NCBI GenBank assembly: GCA_022606425.2
Contig: JAHDVF020000873.1
Location: 449,303-513,302 of the forward strand
Origin: Lepidostoma basale
Lineage: Eukaryota; Arthropoda; Insecta; Trichoptera; Lepidostomatidae
DNA length: 64,000 nt
Direction: 5' to 3'
Part shown: piece by piece, positions 43,211-53,474 of the stretch
Layout of the letters: the number at the start of each line of letters is the position of its first letter
How positions within the stretch are numbered: the stretch's first letter is position 1
Made by a program: the position numbers and the translations under genes
The notes under the pieces: model-generated
Databases searched by the model: none
Told to the model about the DNA's origin: nothing
Seen by the model: only the letters and a program-made list of their open reading frames with translations

Positions 43211-43796
43211 CCACGAAAAATGATAGGCACCCAAGTTCATTGGCTCGTCACAGTCGGTAGGCGGAAAGTTCTGGATATGCTAACGCATGGCTTAAGGTTT
43301 AAAGTGTACACTCCACTGCATTAGATTACGGGTTTTATTGTGACCAAGGGTGGGCGGCTCGAGAATGTTACAAGAATTTGCATATTTTAAAAATGCAAAA
43401 ACCAAACAGATTTAAACCTAAATAATTATTTTGAAAAGGGTTAGCATTATTAATACAAGACGAATAAATATTATAATCCAACCTATGTTGAAACATCGCC
43501 ATGCAATAAAAAAGTATAGTAAATTTATGTGTACAACGAAACTGCAATACAAAGGGTATAATCTAGTTTATTAGAATCAGAATTGGGTTTTGTTTATTTT
43601 ATGGGGACCCTTTTCAACCTTGTAAATATAATAAACCATAATTAATGATATCAGGGCACCGGTCCTAACGACTTTTTTCCTTATTTATAATTAACAAAAG
43701 TTTAGCTTGTTCCAATGACCCTTTTATCCAATGTTGTTAACACGTCATTATAAATCTTGCGATATTTTTCTAATTCAAAAACAAAACTAACACTGA
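43211..43796. other. No gene recognised
   Basis: AT-rich; nothing supported. Confidence 0.35.
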
Positions 43797-44090
43797 GAAA
43801 TCGCGTGAGGAACACCAGAATAAGAGAGATATGTGAGGTTGAGGATATTATAAGATAGAGCAGAACAGCGAAAAAGGACGATCATGTCCAAAAAATGGAC
43901 ATCACCAGACTCCCCTATATTGCACTACATAATCAGCCTCATGGGACTCGTTCTCGTGGAAGACCTCCTAAAATATGGAAGGACAGCTGGGAGTCTACCT
44001 CACAGCAGGAGCAACACTCTGGAGAACAGACTTCATAGGTCTACAACAAGGCAGAAGAAGAAGAACAACAAAAATATAATGGATAATATT
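43797..44090 (+). mobile_element. Family E LINE 3' end
   Basis: Complement-free match to 37566-37808 and 40396-40640 (VRNTRIREICEVEDI, SPILHYIISLMGL, RSNTLENRLH frames) ending in AGAAGAAGAAGAAC. Confidence 0.7.
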
Positions 44091-44320
44091 TTGTATAAAA
44101 GCAGTGTGAATGGAAAGAGAAGCCGTGGAAGACCAAGAAAAGTTCGACTTGACCCAAATAATCATAATATTAAAAGGCGGCCACATTCGAAGTCGGAAGA
44201 ATGGACGAGCGTGCATGTTGCGATGTATGAATGTAGAGGAATCTAGAGAGGTATGTCAGGACAGAGGTGTATGGCGGTCCATTCTTTCTGCCTATCCCTT
44301 CGGAGAAAAGGCGTGATGCT
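44091..44320 (+). mobile_element. Family A LINE 3' end, variant
   Basis: SSVNGKRSRGRPRKVRLDPN, HIRSRKNGRACMLRCMNVEE, WRSILSAYPFGEKA then a stop. The same subfamily as 17643-18379. Confidence 0.75.
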
Positions 44321-44399
44321 TTGTATTGTTGTCATTTAAAAATAATAATTAATATCTGATTGTAAGATAATTCAACTTACATATTTATTAATTTTTGTT

Positions 44400-44560
44400 A
44401 TTTTTAAGGCGTTTAACACTGTGGAATTTTATAACGACGATTTCAAATTGATTAAAACAATGTTTTTGTTGTTGTTAATATCGTTATCCCGATGATGAAG
44501 GCGTAAAACCTCCGAAACATGTCAAGAAAAATAAACTTGATAGTGAAAAAGAAAACAATC
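44400..44560 (+). mobile_element. Single hammerhead-type unit
   Basis: GGCGTTTAACACTGTGGAAT to AATAAACTTGATAGTG, non-palindromic, containing one ribozyme-like core at 44489-44523. A partial relative of its left part lies at 34420-34460. Confidence 0.45.
44489..44523 (+). ncRNA. Near-consensus hammerhead core
   Basis: CCGAUGA (one change from CUGANGA), stem II GAAGG/CCUCC with a mismatch, GAAAC (44514-44518), AUGUC (44519-44523). Confidence 0.5.
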
Positions 44561-44670
44561 GTGAATGTCGAGGAAGCGAGAAAAGTATGGCAGGAAAGAA
44601 AAGTGAGGCAGTCCATTATTTCTGCCTACCCGTTGAGAGAGACGGCGTGATGGTTAGTTAGTTAATTATT
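44561..44670 (+). mobile_element. Family A LINE 3' terminus
   Basis: GTGAATGTCGAGGAAGCGAG to GACGGCGTGATGGTTAGTTA. Confidence 0.7.
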
Positions 44671-45239
44671 AAAACAATTGTAATTTATTTATTTTGTATA
44701 AAGTCCGATTTAAATAAGTGACGCATAATGAGGGTATCGACGTACTATATATTCGAATCACAAATTTTAAATGTAACAATAAATTCACTACTCGACATTA
44801 GCAAAATGGTAACCATATATGAGTATTGAAAGTGTTCAAAAGGCAGCATGGCTAACACGTAACCAACGTGTACTCATTTCGAACAGTTTTAAAGTGTTTT
44901 TATTGTCAACTGTTAACTTTGATTTATTAAAAAGTGTGATAATGGACTATATTGGAAGATTTGGTACTCAAAATGAATCAAGGGATATTGTAAAAGGTAT
45001 GATTTCAGTTTAAAGGTTACGGTAGTGCGTGTGTCAACAACTGTGCGGATGCCACAAAATTTGATCTCACGTAAATAATTTTGGACGTTGACGCTTCCAA
45101 AAACATGATATAAATGGAGTACGAAGTAGACCGAGGAAAATATGGCTTATGTTGTTATATGACGTTATAGGACGCAGCGGCTCCCTTTCGTGAGTTTAGT
45201 TCTTACAGTTCCGTTTTGTTTCTCTTTGATCTATCCATT
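44671..45239. other. No gene recognised
   Basis: AT-rich; a 64-codon frame at 44819 shows no motif. Confidence 0.35.
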
Positions 45240-45690
45240 GCTGATATTGCTATTATTATTTTGTTGAAAAACTCTATACATATCATTACAGCGCGAGCCA
45301 AATTGACGTAAAAGGCAAAAAAAAAACATCAAAGGAAATATACATAGAACCATATGAAAAGAAATATGACAGTTATCTCTTTGTTGCTCTTACCGTTAGG
45401 GTATTCACGAATTCGCTATAATTACATCCAAAGAGGTCTATCTCTTTTGCCATTCATTTAAAAGACGAATCGCTTTCAATACAGGAGAGCTTCGAAGGGC
45501 CTCTGTGCGGCAATCTGGGGCATAAAATAAGATATGCCCCCTTCCTCTGCTATAGCTATGGGGAACGTATAGATTTAGTTCTCTCAATATTCCTGGATTG
45601 TAAATACCTCCGGATAATAATTTGAAAATATTCTTACCTAGAAAGATCACTCGACGAGTTTCGAGAGTGTTGAAATCCTGATATAGGCCT
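45240..45690 (-). mobile_element. Family B' LINE 3' end, antisense
   Basis: From 45650 down: GKNIFKLLSGGIYNPGILRE, LYVPHSYSRGRGHILFYAPD, RTEALRSSPVLKAIRLLNEW, then a UTR that ends in an AAT repeat (complement at 45251-45262). Its UTR equals that at 50275-50569, a subfamily with a different tail from other B copies. Confidence 0.75.
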
Positions 45691-45774
45691 CTTAAAAACG
45701 TATTTTTAAACGTCTCTCGTCTTTCTCGCGCGCTGGCTACCAGCTATTTTTATTTGTACACAACAAGTCGTTTG

Positions 45775-45940
45775 AACCCAATTACTGGATACAATTTATT
45801 TTAGCTATTATATATTGATTCTCATGACATACGATAGGTAGCCAATCTATCGCCATTTTATTGTCACGTGAATTCTACACCAGACCAAAGAGAGTGTGAC
45901 AATCACACTGCCATCGCCGGGAATCGAACCCGGGACCTAC
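45775..45940 (-). mobile_element. tRNA-headed SINE R
   Basis: From the B box (GGGTTCGATTCCCGGCGATGG, complement at about 45912-45932) through AGAATTCACGTGAC, GCGATAGATTGG, GAGAATCAAT to AGTAATTGGGTT. The A-box half of the tRNA head is missing. It serves as the uninterrupted reference for 11755-12535. Confidence 0.7.
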
Positions 45941-46189
45941 TAGACTTTATGCCCAGGTTAAAAATTTTGCGCGTGAAAGTTTAGATTATTTGACAGAACT
46001 TATAAAATCAAAGCTCTTAATGAAAGTGTATCAGTGTGCAAAGCCCGTGAATTAGCTTATTTTTCTATATTGACACACCCTATCGAACTTCTGCAGCGCC
46101 CCCCCAATGCAAAAAAATTTAAAACGCCCCGCCAGACTTCCAAAACGCCCACAAAGGGGCGCTGGCGCCCCGGTTAAGAATCACTATCT

Positions 46190-46550
46190 TAGACGAACGT
46201 GTGATAAACAATAGAGTGCCAAATGCAGATGTAAGTACGTGTAAGAAGCGAATGCAGTGCATATAAAAGAGTTATCAATATAATAACGAAAGATTCATTA
46301 AGATGGTTTGGACACATGAATGTAGAAAGTATATGTTTACGATATGAATATAGACCGAAAAAAAAACGTGGCACGATCAAATCAATCAAATTTTAAATGT
46401 CGGTCACGCGAGGAAACGGAGAAATCGTCGTGCGTGCTTGACACGATTTATGAATGTTATTGATTCGAGAGAAGTGTGTCAGTAATTAACAGTGTGGCGG
46501 TCCAGATTTTCTCCCTGCCCCTTTGGGGAAAAGGCGTAATGGTAAACCAG
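46190..46550 (+). mobile_element. Family A LINE 3' end, decayed
   Basis: AGACGAACGTGTGATAAACA, LRWFGHM codons at about 46299, ACGTGGCACGATCAAATC, then GTCCAGATTTTCTCCCTGCC and a degraded tail near 46540. A CGCC/GGCG-rich scrap at 46085-46165 upstream is unassigned. Confidence 0.65.
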
Positions 46551-46619
46551 TTAATTAAATGATGGAATATAAACTTGAGATAACACAATGCCGATGTACA
46601 ATAAATGTTATTTATAAAA

Positions 46620-47300
46620 TAACGAAATGATCACTTAGAAGGTTTGGACACATGGAGAGAACGAATTTAAAAAAAAATCTAAGGATGTGAATAGAATATG
46701 AAATCGTCGAAGATCGATAAAAATGTGGCATCACCAACTCGATGACCTTTTTTTAAATGTCGGGGATGTAAGGAGTAAAAATTTACGTAAATGGCTGACA
46801 CACTTACCCATTTCTTCAGACTTATCAGGGGATTCTTTAAGAATTCCGTCATCTTGGAGGCTATCCATCTTTATGTTCCGGATGGTTATCTTCCACAGCG
46901 TCAGCACAGACTATTTTATCTCCCAGCATGTAGAAACAACTTGCCTCTGGTGATGCCAGTGGGGAGAGCAATCAAACTGCCGAATATGATCACTTCGGAG
47001 ATCGACGTCATTCATATTCGTGAAAATACGTTCAGAAGACAAATACTGTGGAATTTGGAGAGTATCTTGTATTCCTAATGTCGAACCATCTCTCATGCGT
47101 TCCTGGTATTATATATTTATTATATTTTACCTGTTCTCAATAGATGTCTTTGTTTGTTGTTTGAAATATCTTTTGAGAAAATAAACTGATGTGATTTGAT
47201 TTGACACGCTTACATTCATACAGCGCGCTGTATGAATGTTGAAATTGTAAAAAGAGGTTAGAGATATATTTTGGGAAAGATGTGTGTGGCGGTCCATCCT
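46620..47300 (+). mobile_element. Family A LINE fragment split by family B
   Basis: 46620-46795 encodes SLRRFGHMERT and later scraps; the family A text resumes at about 47204 (CACGCTTACATTCATACAGC, GTATGAATGTTG) up to GGTCCATCCTCGTTAGTTAG. TGACACACTTAC (46796) and TGACACGCTTAC (47202) may be the duplication. Confidence 0.6.
46808..47203 (+). mobile_element. Family B LINE 3' end
   Basis: Frame 46791-47078: THFFRLIRGFFKNSVILEAI, YVPDGYLPQRQHRLFYLPAC, PVGRAIKLPNMITSEIDVIH, stop, UTR and TGTGATTTGATTTGA tail. Nested in a family A copy. Confidence 0.8.
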
Positions 47301-47309
47301 CGTTAGTTA

Positions 47310-47815
47310 GTTAGAAAGTTTCAATCTTGGGATTGGTTTGCAGCAATTTCTTCTATTCTTCTCTTCCATTCTTCCCTGTCTTGTGCGGCTCTTTTGAAAT
47401 ATGATGAGCAGCGCACGTCCACCAACAGGTCCTCCAGGTACTCTCGGCGTGGGCGTCCCGTAGAGTTTGTCCCCTCGGTCATACCCTCCATTATGGCATG
47501 CAAGAGACCTTCTTGACGTATTACATGGCCGATCCATCTTGCACGCCTTTCGGACAAGGTCCTGAGCAGGTGCCTTCCTCCTTTGATTCCTTGAAGAACT
47601 TCCTCATTCATGATGTGGTCTCTCCAGGAAATTTCTTATAGTCTTCTATAGGACCACATCTCAAAAGCCTCTAGTCTCCGCTTATCTCTTTCGGATAGGC
47701 ACCATGTCTCGCAGCCGTACATCAAGATACTCCATACACAGGTCTTGATTAGGAGTATTCTTAGTTTTAGGTCTATATTATTTGATTATATTATTTTCGA
47801 CCTTTTATTCCTCGT
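47310..47815 (-). mobile_element. LINE ORF2 C-terminus (family D), antisense
   Basis: Minus strand from about 47800: KLRILLIKTCVWSILMYGCE, MWSYRRL then a frame change, NEEVLQGIKGGRHLLRTLSE, ARWIGHVIRQEGLLHAIMEG, EWKRRIEEIAANQSQD. Very similar to 41758-42384. Confidence 0.85.
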
Positions 47816-48089
47816 TAGTTACTTATATTTGTTTTTTTATCAGCTGTTCGAACAGGAATTGTATTAAACTGATTAATATAATTCATTATACAGTCAAGAC
47901 AAAAACCTGTATTTATTGATTCAAATTGTGCTTGCTTATAATTTATATAGTATTATACATATATTATACATGGCTGGATTCGTTTGAAGATTGCAGATAA
48001 AAATGTAATAAAAATAAATGTCTAGTTTTATTGATCATTTTACAAAGTACAGTATCACTCATATTAGTACTTTTCTTAAAAATAACAAC

Positions 48090-49055
48090 ATTGGAGGACT
48101 GTTTGCGTTTGCAATCCGATATTGACAGGATTGTTGACTGGAGCAAGCGCAACCAGATTTACTCCAACATATCCAAATGTGTTATAATGTCATTCTCTAG
48201 GGCGCACTACATTACATATCATCGATATTCCATGAGTAATGAGAGCCTCAAACGTGTATCTACTGTCAGAGATCTTGGGATAATTTACGAAAGTCGATTG
48301 ACATTTCGTGCTCAGATCGAGAAGGGATGTGACGTTTCGTTAAAGATGCTGGGTTTTGTTCTTCCAACTGTTAGGGTTTTCAGAGATACCCGGGTCCTTA
48401 GAACTCTGTATAACTCCTTAGTCAGAAGCAGACTCGAGGGAGGTGCCGTGATATGAAGTCCTCATGAGGCTCAGTATTCTCTCATGTTGGAGAGGGTTCA
48501 AAATTGAGAGCCCTCTACATGAGAGAGTACGGGGTATATCCTTGGCTCTATCCAACGGCATTTCTCTTGGGTATGCTGGGGTATAACTCCCTCGAACTAA
48601 GGAGGGAAGGATTACTAACAACACATTTTTTCAAACTGATTCGAGGCTCTATTGAGAACCCCTATGTTCTGGAGCAAATAGGTCTTTTGTTCCTGATAAC
48701 TACCTGCGACAGCGCCGACATCAATTGTTCTTTACTCCGTCAACCAGAACCAACCTGCCTTTGGTGATGCCAGTAGGAAAAGCAATTCGGACGCTGAATC
48801 TAATCATCTCGGATTTGGACATTTTCAGTGTCAGTGAGGCAGTATTCATAAAAAAAATATTGCAAACTCTGGAAAGAGTACTGCCTCACTGACGTCGACA
48901 TATTTGGATTCCTTCTGATATGTATGATTTTTTTGGTCTCATGTTGTTTTGTTTTTTTATCTTTATAATACAGTTTTGTGTCCAAATAAGTCGCCTAAAT
49001 GTTTTATCGTTTGTAATGTCTCATTTGTAAATGTATAAATAAATAAATAAATAAA
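48090..49055 (+). mobile_element. Family B LINE, longest copy
   Basis: From about 48060: LEDCLRLQSDIDRIVDWSKR, SVSTVRDLGIIYESRLTFRA-like, LRTLYNSLVRSRLEGG, then after a short deletion YMREYGVYPWLYPTAFLLGM, LGYNSLELRRE and broken VPDNYLRQRRH/MPVGKAIRTLNLI codons, stop near 48893, AAATAAATAAATAAATAAAT tail at 49036-49055. It covers the thumb-like region after RT to the 3' end. It lies only 140 bp upstream of the CAP gene TATA box. Confidence 0.82.
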
Positions 49056-49193
49056 TAATATTTTTACTTACCGCAATAGGTAATCTCGTCAGAGCTTGTT
49101 ATAATAGTCCGTATAAGCATAATTTAAAGAAAAGCAGGATAACAAACATTATCTATACTACACACGCAGACATACTCATCTCGATTCAAGTTT

Positions 49194-49201
49194 TATAAAA
49201 G
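49194..49201 (+). promoter_or_regulatory. TATA box of the CAP gene
   Basis: TATAAAAG, followed by an initiator-like TCATTC at 49228-49233 (A at 49230) and a leader of about 190 bases with no ATG before the start codon at 49417. Position and order fit an insect core promoter. Confidence 0.55.
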
Positions 49202-49416
49202 TGAATACTTTCCGTTTTTCAAATTATTCATTCAAGAACCCGCGGCGAGTGGACGTCGGTCGGCAATCTGTAGAGAACTTCGCGTTTCCCGCGTCAAGTT
49301 TTGACAGAAAACAAAAGACGGCCGGGCATCGTGCAGCGCCCGTTCCATTTTCAAAAGTTTTCACTAATCGTTTTATTCGGTGCTAGTTTGGAATTTTCTG
49401 ACTGCGTAGCTACGAA

Positions 49417-49521
49417 ATGAGAGTTTCATATTTATTATTTGTGGTCGTTTTGGGGGTGGTGAATTCTCAGTACACAGATTACTGCTCTCTGTGCAGTAAT
49501 CATACAAGATGCATTTATAGG
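49417..49521 (+). CDS. CAP/antigen-5-like secreted protein, exon 1
   Basis: First coding exon (35 codons, phase 0) of a protein of the CAP superfamily (cysteine-rich secretory proteins, antigen 5, PR-1), the insect branch often annotated venom allergen 5-like. These are secreted proteins of varied or unknown role in salivary glands, venom or haemolymph; the name does not prove venom expression. Residues 1-17 are a signal peptide (hydrophobic YLLFVVVLGVV, likely cleavage after N-S). The mature N-terminus has the Cys pattern of the family (Cys 23, 26, 32). The start is the first ATG after the TATA box, and the donor is a perfect GTGAGT at 49522. It joins exon 2 in frame. The 159 residues visible before the window end are about two thirds of a normal family member. 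Confidence 0.85.
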
Positions 49522-49569
49522 GTGAGTTGTATGAATACAAAATACTATATATAATATTACCTTCCGACT

Positions 49570-49618
49570 TACGTATTCTTCTACCGACCCTTACGTATGG
49601 AAGCGAAGCATGGAACTA
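49570..49618 (+). mobile_element. Family A LINE scrap
   Basis: ATTCTTCTACCGACCCTTACGTATGGAAGC: codons for VLLPTLTYGSEAWN. Plus strand, abutting an antisense copy. Confidence 0.5.
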
Positions 49619-49935
49619 CCCAACTATATATCTAACAAACAATTACACCGTCTCTCCGATGGGGTAGGCTGAAAGAATGGACCGCCATAACGTTTTTTCC
49701 TGATATACTCTTCTTGATTCCTCAACATTCATACTTCTGTCATACGCGTACGTCTATTTCTCCGACTCCTCACTTGATCGACATTTAATATTTGATTGAT
49801 TTGATCATGCCACATTTTCCTCGATCTTCCTTTATTTTTGTTCCAATTACATCGTTAACATAAACGTTTTTTACCATTATTTCTTTATTATTTTTTCCAT
49901 GTGTCCAAACCATCCAAACACCCTTTCATTATTTT

Positions 49936-50172
49936 TTTTTCTGTGTTTGACATACTTCGTGTTGTTATAACAAAAGCATAAACGTTCCAAAATAAATCTT
50001 TATAACATCTGTCAAAACTGATCATATTTGTAAACAATTTTATATTATTTTAAATATGTATCTTTATAATATCACTGAGGAAGGACCAGTTATCCGAAAC
50101 ATGTATGATATATATATTTTTTAATGTTAGTGTTGTATATACAAAGTATATAAAAAAGAAAAAGACAAATAA
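49936..50172 (+). mobile_element. Hammerhead repeat S, copy 2
   Basis: 237 bp, flanked by the 14 bp duplication CCTTTCATTATTTT (49922-49935, 50173-50186) inside a family A copy. It carries a ribozyme with all three stems. Confidence 0.78.
50075..50105 (+). ncRNA. Hammerhead ribozyme (repeat S2)
   Basis: Stem I AUAUCA (50069-50074) pairs fully with UGAUAU (50106-50111). CUGAGGA 50075-50081, stem II GGA/UCC, GAAAC 50096-50100, AUGUA with a GUA cleavage triplet. Complete and plausible, though stem II is short. Confidence 0.78.
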
Positions 50173-50274
50173 CCTTTCATTATTTTGTTTATAAGTTTTC
50201 TTTCGTACTGCTTTCACTCCTTATATTTGAATTTGATACTCTTTCATGTATAGATTTACCACACATTTGCCAGT

Positions 50275-50569
50275 AAGATTATTTTGTTTTATGCTCCAAA
50301 TTGCCGCACAAAGGCTCTTCTAAGCTCTCCTGTATCGAAGGTGATTCGTATTTTAAATGATGTGGCAAAGGAGATAGACCTCTTTGGATGCAATTATAGC
50401 AAATTCGTGAATACCCTTACGGTAAGGGGAACAAGGAGATAACTGGCATATTCCTATTCATATGGTTCAATGTATATTTCCTTTGATATTCTTTTTTTCG
50501 CCCTTTACATCTATTTGGCTCGCGCTGTAATGATGTAAAGAGATTTTCAACAAAATAATAATAATAATA
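50275..50569 (+). mobile_element. Family B' LINE 3' end
   Basis: FYAPNCRTKALLSSPVSKVI, RILNDVAKEIDLFGCNYSKF, stop, UTR with TATATTTCCTTTGATATTC and an AATAATAATAATAA tail. Inserted in the family A copy. Confidence 0.75.
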
Positions 50570-50620
50570 AAGGTCTCATTTCTACTTTATTTATTCTACT
50601 TTCATCCTTATTTATAAAGT

Positions 50621-51176
50621 CAAATATACTTAACTTCCGTTAGTAAAATAAATCTGGTTAATGCTATGTTTCTCGTACTCAGTGGCAGTACTCCCATAGA
50701 CGCCCAGAAGCCCGGCTTGCGTAAGAAATTTTGAATCAAAACCCCCAAATCTAAGTAATCATGCCCCTGCATAAACCAACAACCCACCAAATCACCTTCA
50801 CCAAATCACCTCCAACAATGTTCCCATCAGACGTAAAGGGAACATCCACAAGAGCTGAACCTCTGTAAGCCAGAAGAGGTTTTGATTCAAAATTTCTTCC
50901 GCAAGTCGGGCTTCTGGGCTTCTGGGCTTCTATAGGAGTACCGTATGATAGCTATATAAAAGTTCATAACCGAGTGAAATATAGTTTATATGTTAAAATA
51001 ATGTTAAATTAAGATCCATTGAAATTCATGTTATCAAGCAGTATTTATAATAACTATTGTTTATATTTATATGTAGGTACGAGTATACTTTCACGTTCGT
51101 TACGAGATTGTAATCAACGAGTTTTTCTACAAAAGATTTAAAGTAATCTGTATTTAGATAAGTACAATATACAATA
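50621..51176. other. Intron 1 sequence, no feature
   Basis: Contains imperfect inverted GAAGCCCGGCTTGC / GCAAGTCGGGCTTCTGG words (50706 and 50918) with a nearby GTACTCCCATAG / CTATAGGAGTAC pair, so 50690-50945 may be a decayed foldback element; not certain. Confidence 0.35.
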
Positions 51177-51254
51177 TACAAGTTAATATACTTAGGAAAT
51201 TGAAAATAGCTTTGCTTAATCCACTAATAATTAAAAAAATATTAAAAAAACACG

Positions 51255-51284
51255 TCATGTTTCGGAGGATACCTCCATCTTCAG
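51255..51284 (-). ncRNA. Hammerhead core (P5 left arm), cleavage base changed
   Basis: Minus strand: ACAC stem I arm, CUGAAGA, stem II GGAGG-UAU-CCUCC perfect, GAAAC, AUGAC, GUGU. GAC replaces GUC at the cleavage triplet, which should block cleavage. Confidence 0.65.
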
Positions 51285-51457
51285 GTGTAAAAATATAATA
51301 AAAACTAAACATAGAAAGACTAATATAAAAACGCATTTAAAATTCGATACAGTTATTCAATTTTAAAAATTAAATATGAATTTGAATTATTGTATCGAAT
51401 TTTACATGCGTTTTTATATTAGTCTTTCTTTGTTTAGTTTTTATTATATTTTTACAC

Positions 51458-51488
51458 CTGAAGATGGAGGTATCCTCTGAAACATGTC
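51458..51488 (+). ncRNA. Hammerhead ribozyme (P5 right arm)
   Basis: Stem I ACAC (51454-51457) with GUGU (51489-51492), CUGAAGA 51458-51464, stem II GGAGG-UAU-CCUCU, GAAAC 51479-51483, AUGUC 51484-51488. All consensus positions are satisfied. Confidence 0.8.
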
Positions 51489-51799
51489 GTGTTTTTTAAT
51501 AGTTTTTTTTTAAATAATTAGTGGTTTAAACAAAGTTATTTTCAATTTCCTAAGTACTCGTATATTACTATGGGATTCCACAGTGTTAATATACACATTT
51601 TCAAAAGATGAATGGAAGAATCGTCTTTTCTGAAAAGAACATTTTTTTACATAAAACTAACTATACCTGATTGTGGGACACATATATTGTTATAATACCA
51701 AGAGTATTGGTACGAAGTTAAGAAGCAGAATACTCCATAGAATTAATAGTATTTGCAGCATAACACTGCTTCATATTCTTCTTCAGATTCAATTATGTA

Positions 51800-52110
51800 A
51801 AATGATCTGTTGTCTCGGAATTTGTTTCCTCTTGCGATGCGGAAGATCAGCTATATCTCCATCTTTTGGGTGTCCTACGGCTATTCCATTTTCAACAGTT
51901 TGTGCGACTCTGTGAGTGTCCATATGGTTTACATGGTTTCACCACAATCGCCTTTGCTTTCTGCACCATCTCACGATATTCCCAGTATTACAGATTTTCT
52001 TTATTTCTGTAGTTCTCACTCTGCTTCTGAATGTTATTCTTGCAATGACTCGATAAGCTTTCATCTCTGAGGTTCTTAGAAGATTTTTAGTTCATGTTGT
52101 ATCTGCTATT
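51800..52110 (-). mobile_element. Family E-like LINE fragment
   Basis: The minus strand reads EMKAYRVIARITFRSRVRTT, KKICNTGNIVRWCRKQRRLW and WNHVNHMDTHRVAQ, the usual RVR...I..IC....VRW.R.RR.WN.HV.RM order. Lies in intron 1. Confidence 0.65.
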
Positions 52111-52499
52111 GTCTGAAAACTTTAGGTAATTATTATCTATATCAGATTATTATTATCATATCAGATACAGGTCTAACAAATTCGTACTTTGTTGTATGTT
52201 CGCATATGTTTGTTCCTCCATATGATGTTGCTCAAAAATCCAGCTTACTTCTTTCGTATTGATGATTCATATTAGATGTATGCCTATCATTCTCAATCAA
52301 TTCTGCCATGTATGCCAATCATTCTCAATCAATTGCTTTCGTTGTCTTCTCTTCTGTGTTGGGTAGTTATTTCATGTGGTTGGTCCAGAGATACAAACAA
52401 GGTTTGTGAGATAATGGAGTATGCATTTTTTCCGTAATGTTGGTAAAACCTTGAAGTTAGGGTAGAATTCTGATTCGTCAAAAATTTACAACGTAGCAT

Positions 52500-52880
52500 C
52501 AATTTAAACATATTCTTGCCTCTTTTCTTCTACTTCTTTTTTAACCTTGTCCCATTTACTAAGGTTCGGCTCTTCTCGAATGGAGTCTCCAGGATTGTCT
52601 GTCTTGAGTTCCATCCTCTGGGTCACTGGTCGCCTCCCCAAGATAACGATGGGCACAGCATGACGTGACCGTACTATCTCAAATGGTTCTCTTCAAGTTT
52701 GTCTGAGATTGACTACACTCTAAAACTGCTGCGAATGTGGATGTTCCATGATGTGGTCGAGCAGCGTTACTTCGTCCATCTAAGCATTCTCATTTCGACG
52801 CTTTGCAATTTCATTTACTCTTGTTTTTTGAGAGGTCAGCACTCCGAACCATAGGTCATGTCAGAACCCACCGTAAAGAT
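52500..52880 (-). mobile_element. LINE C-terminal fragment, antisense
   Basis: The minus strand shows AEMRMLRWMDEVTLLDHIME and later basic, frame-broken text, typical of LINE C-termini. Ends 75 bp before exon 2. Confidence 0.55.
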
Positions 52881-52956
52881 TTTGCTCTTCTTACTGGCAT
52901 AGGCGTTGGCAGGTTGGTTAAGCATCGTGGGAAATTATATGTGGTTTTTATTTTAG

Positions 52957-53124
52957 GGACTGGGAAACAAATGTGGCTATACCTCCGTGGGAGGGCCTCT
53001 GACTGAGGAGGAAAAAAAGACGATTGTGGATACCCACAACAGCTTAAGGGCATATGTGGCCAGTGGAGGAGAGACGAGAGGGTATCCTGGACCTCAGCCT
53101 GCAGCCACAGACATGCAGTACTTG
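52957..53124 (+). CDS. CAP/antigen-5-like secreted protein, exon 2
   Basis: 56 codons, phase 0 at both ends. Acceptor ATTTTAG at 52950-52956, donor GTAACT at 53125. Encodes residues 36-91, including Cys 41, the [18 protein letters not shown] block (49-66) with the conserved His 62 of the CAP cavity and the HN..R motif, and the [12 protein letters not shown] stretch (77-88), close to the widespread GNPGPQP.A motif. No stop or frameshift. Intron 1 (3435 bp) holds hammerhead repeats S2 and P5 and LINE fragments. Confidence 0.9.
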
Positions 53125-53402
53125 GTAACTATTATTTTTTTCTTTCTATATTCGTTTTTACTTTGTGTTGTGGTTGCATATTTGAATAAATATAATATAA
53201 ATACACTTACAAGAGGAGGGCATGACATAGGAAATGGACTTTAGGATGGGATTTTGCAGGATTGTACGGGTAGTACCCCCTAATTCTAAGAGTCGTACAT
53301 AGTCAAAGTAAGAAAGCGCAATAGCCATCCAATTTTGAGAAAAAAGCGTTCAAACATTTCACCGTTGCTTACATATTAGACATTTTGCCATTAGTTTCAA
53401 TA

Positions 53403-53474
53403 GCAAGGTGGCTGAACGGATAAGCTTACTTTCTTTATTCCGATGGTTCCGGTTCAAATCCCGCGTCATGCGTT
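53403..53474 (+). tRNA. tRNA-like pseudogene
   Basis: GCAAGGT and GTCATGC can pair (six of seven, two wobbles). There is an A box TGGCTGAACGG and a B box GGTTCAAATCC, and the D stem GCT/AGC pairs. The anticodon and T stems do not fold well, so this is probably a tRNA-derived relic. Confidence 0.3.

Larger units (their letters stand above)
49622..50620 (-). mobile_element. Family A LINE 3' part with two insertions
   Basis: Antisense family A in three blocks: 49622-49935 (3' end to the FGHM region), 50173-50275 (KMKV to TSNLCMI-like codons), and 50570-50620 (ESRINAVEMRP). The gaps are filled by hammerhead repeat S2 (49936-50172) and by family B' (50275-50569). The blocks join up into one continuous older copy. 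Confidence 0.75.
51177..51570. mobile_element. Hammerhead palindrome P5
   Basis: About 390 bp, arms of some 170 bp: CTTAGGAAATTGAAAATAGC (51190) against its complement near 51552, and AAAAACGCATTTAAAATTCG against CGAATTTTACATGCGTTTTT near the centre (about 51368). Each arm holds a hammerhead core, the left one on the minus strand and the right one on the plus strand. Confidence 0.8.

Noticed and set aside
46075..46170. GC-rich CGCC/GGGGCG patch as a regulatory island
   Set aside because: Looks like the end of an unknown repeat; no gene nearby to regulate.
53403..53474. Functional tRNA gene
   Set aside because: A and B boxes are present but the anticodon and T stems do not fold; kept only as a low-confidence tRNA-like relic.
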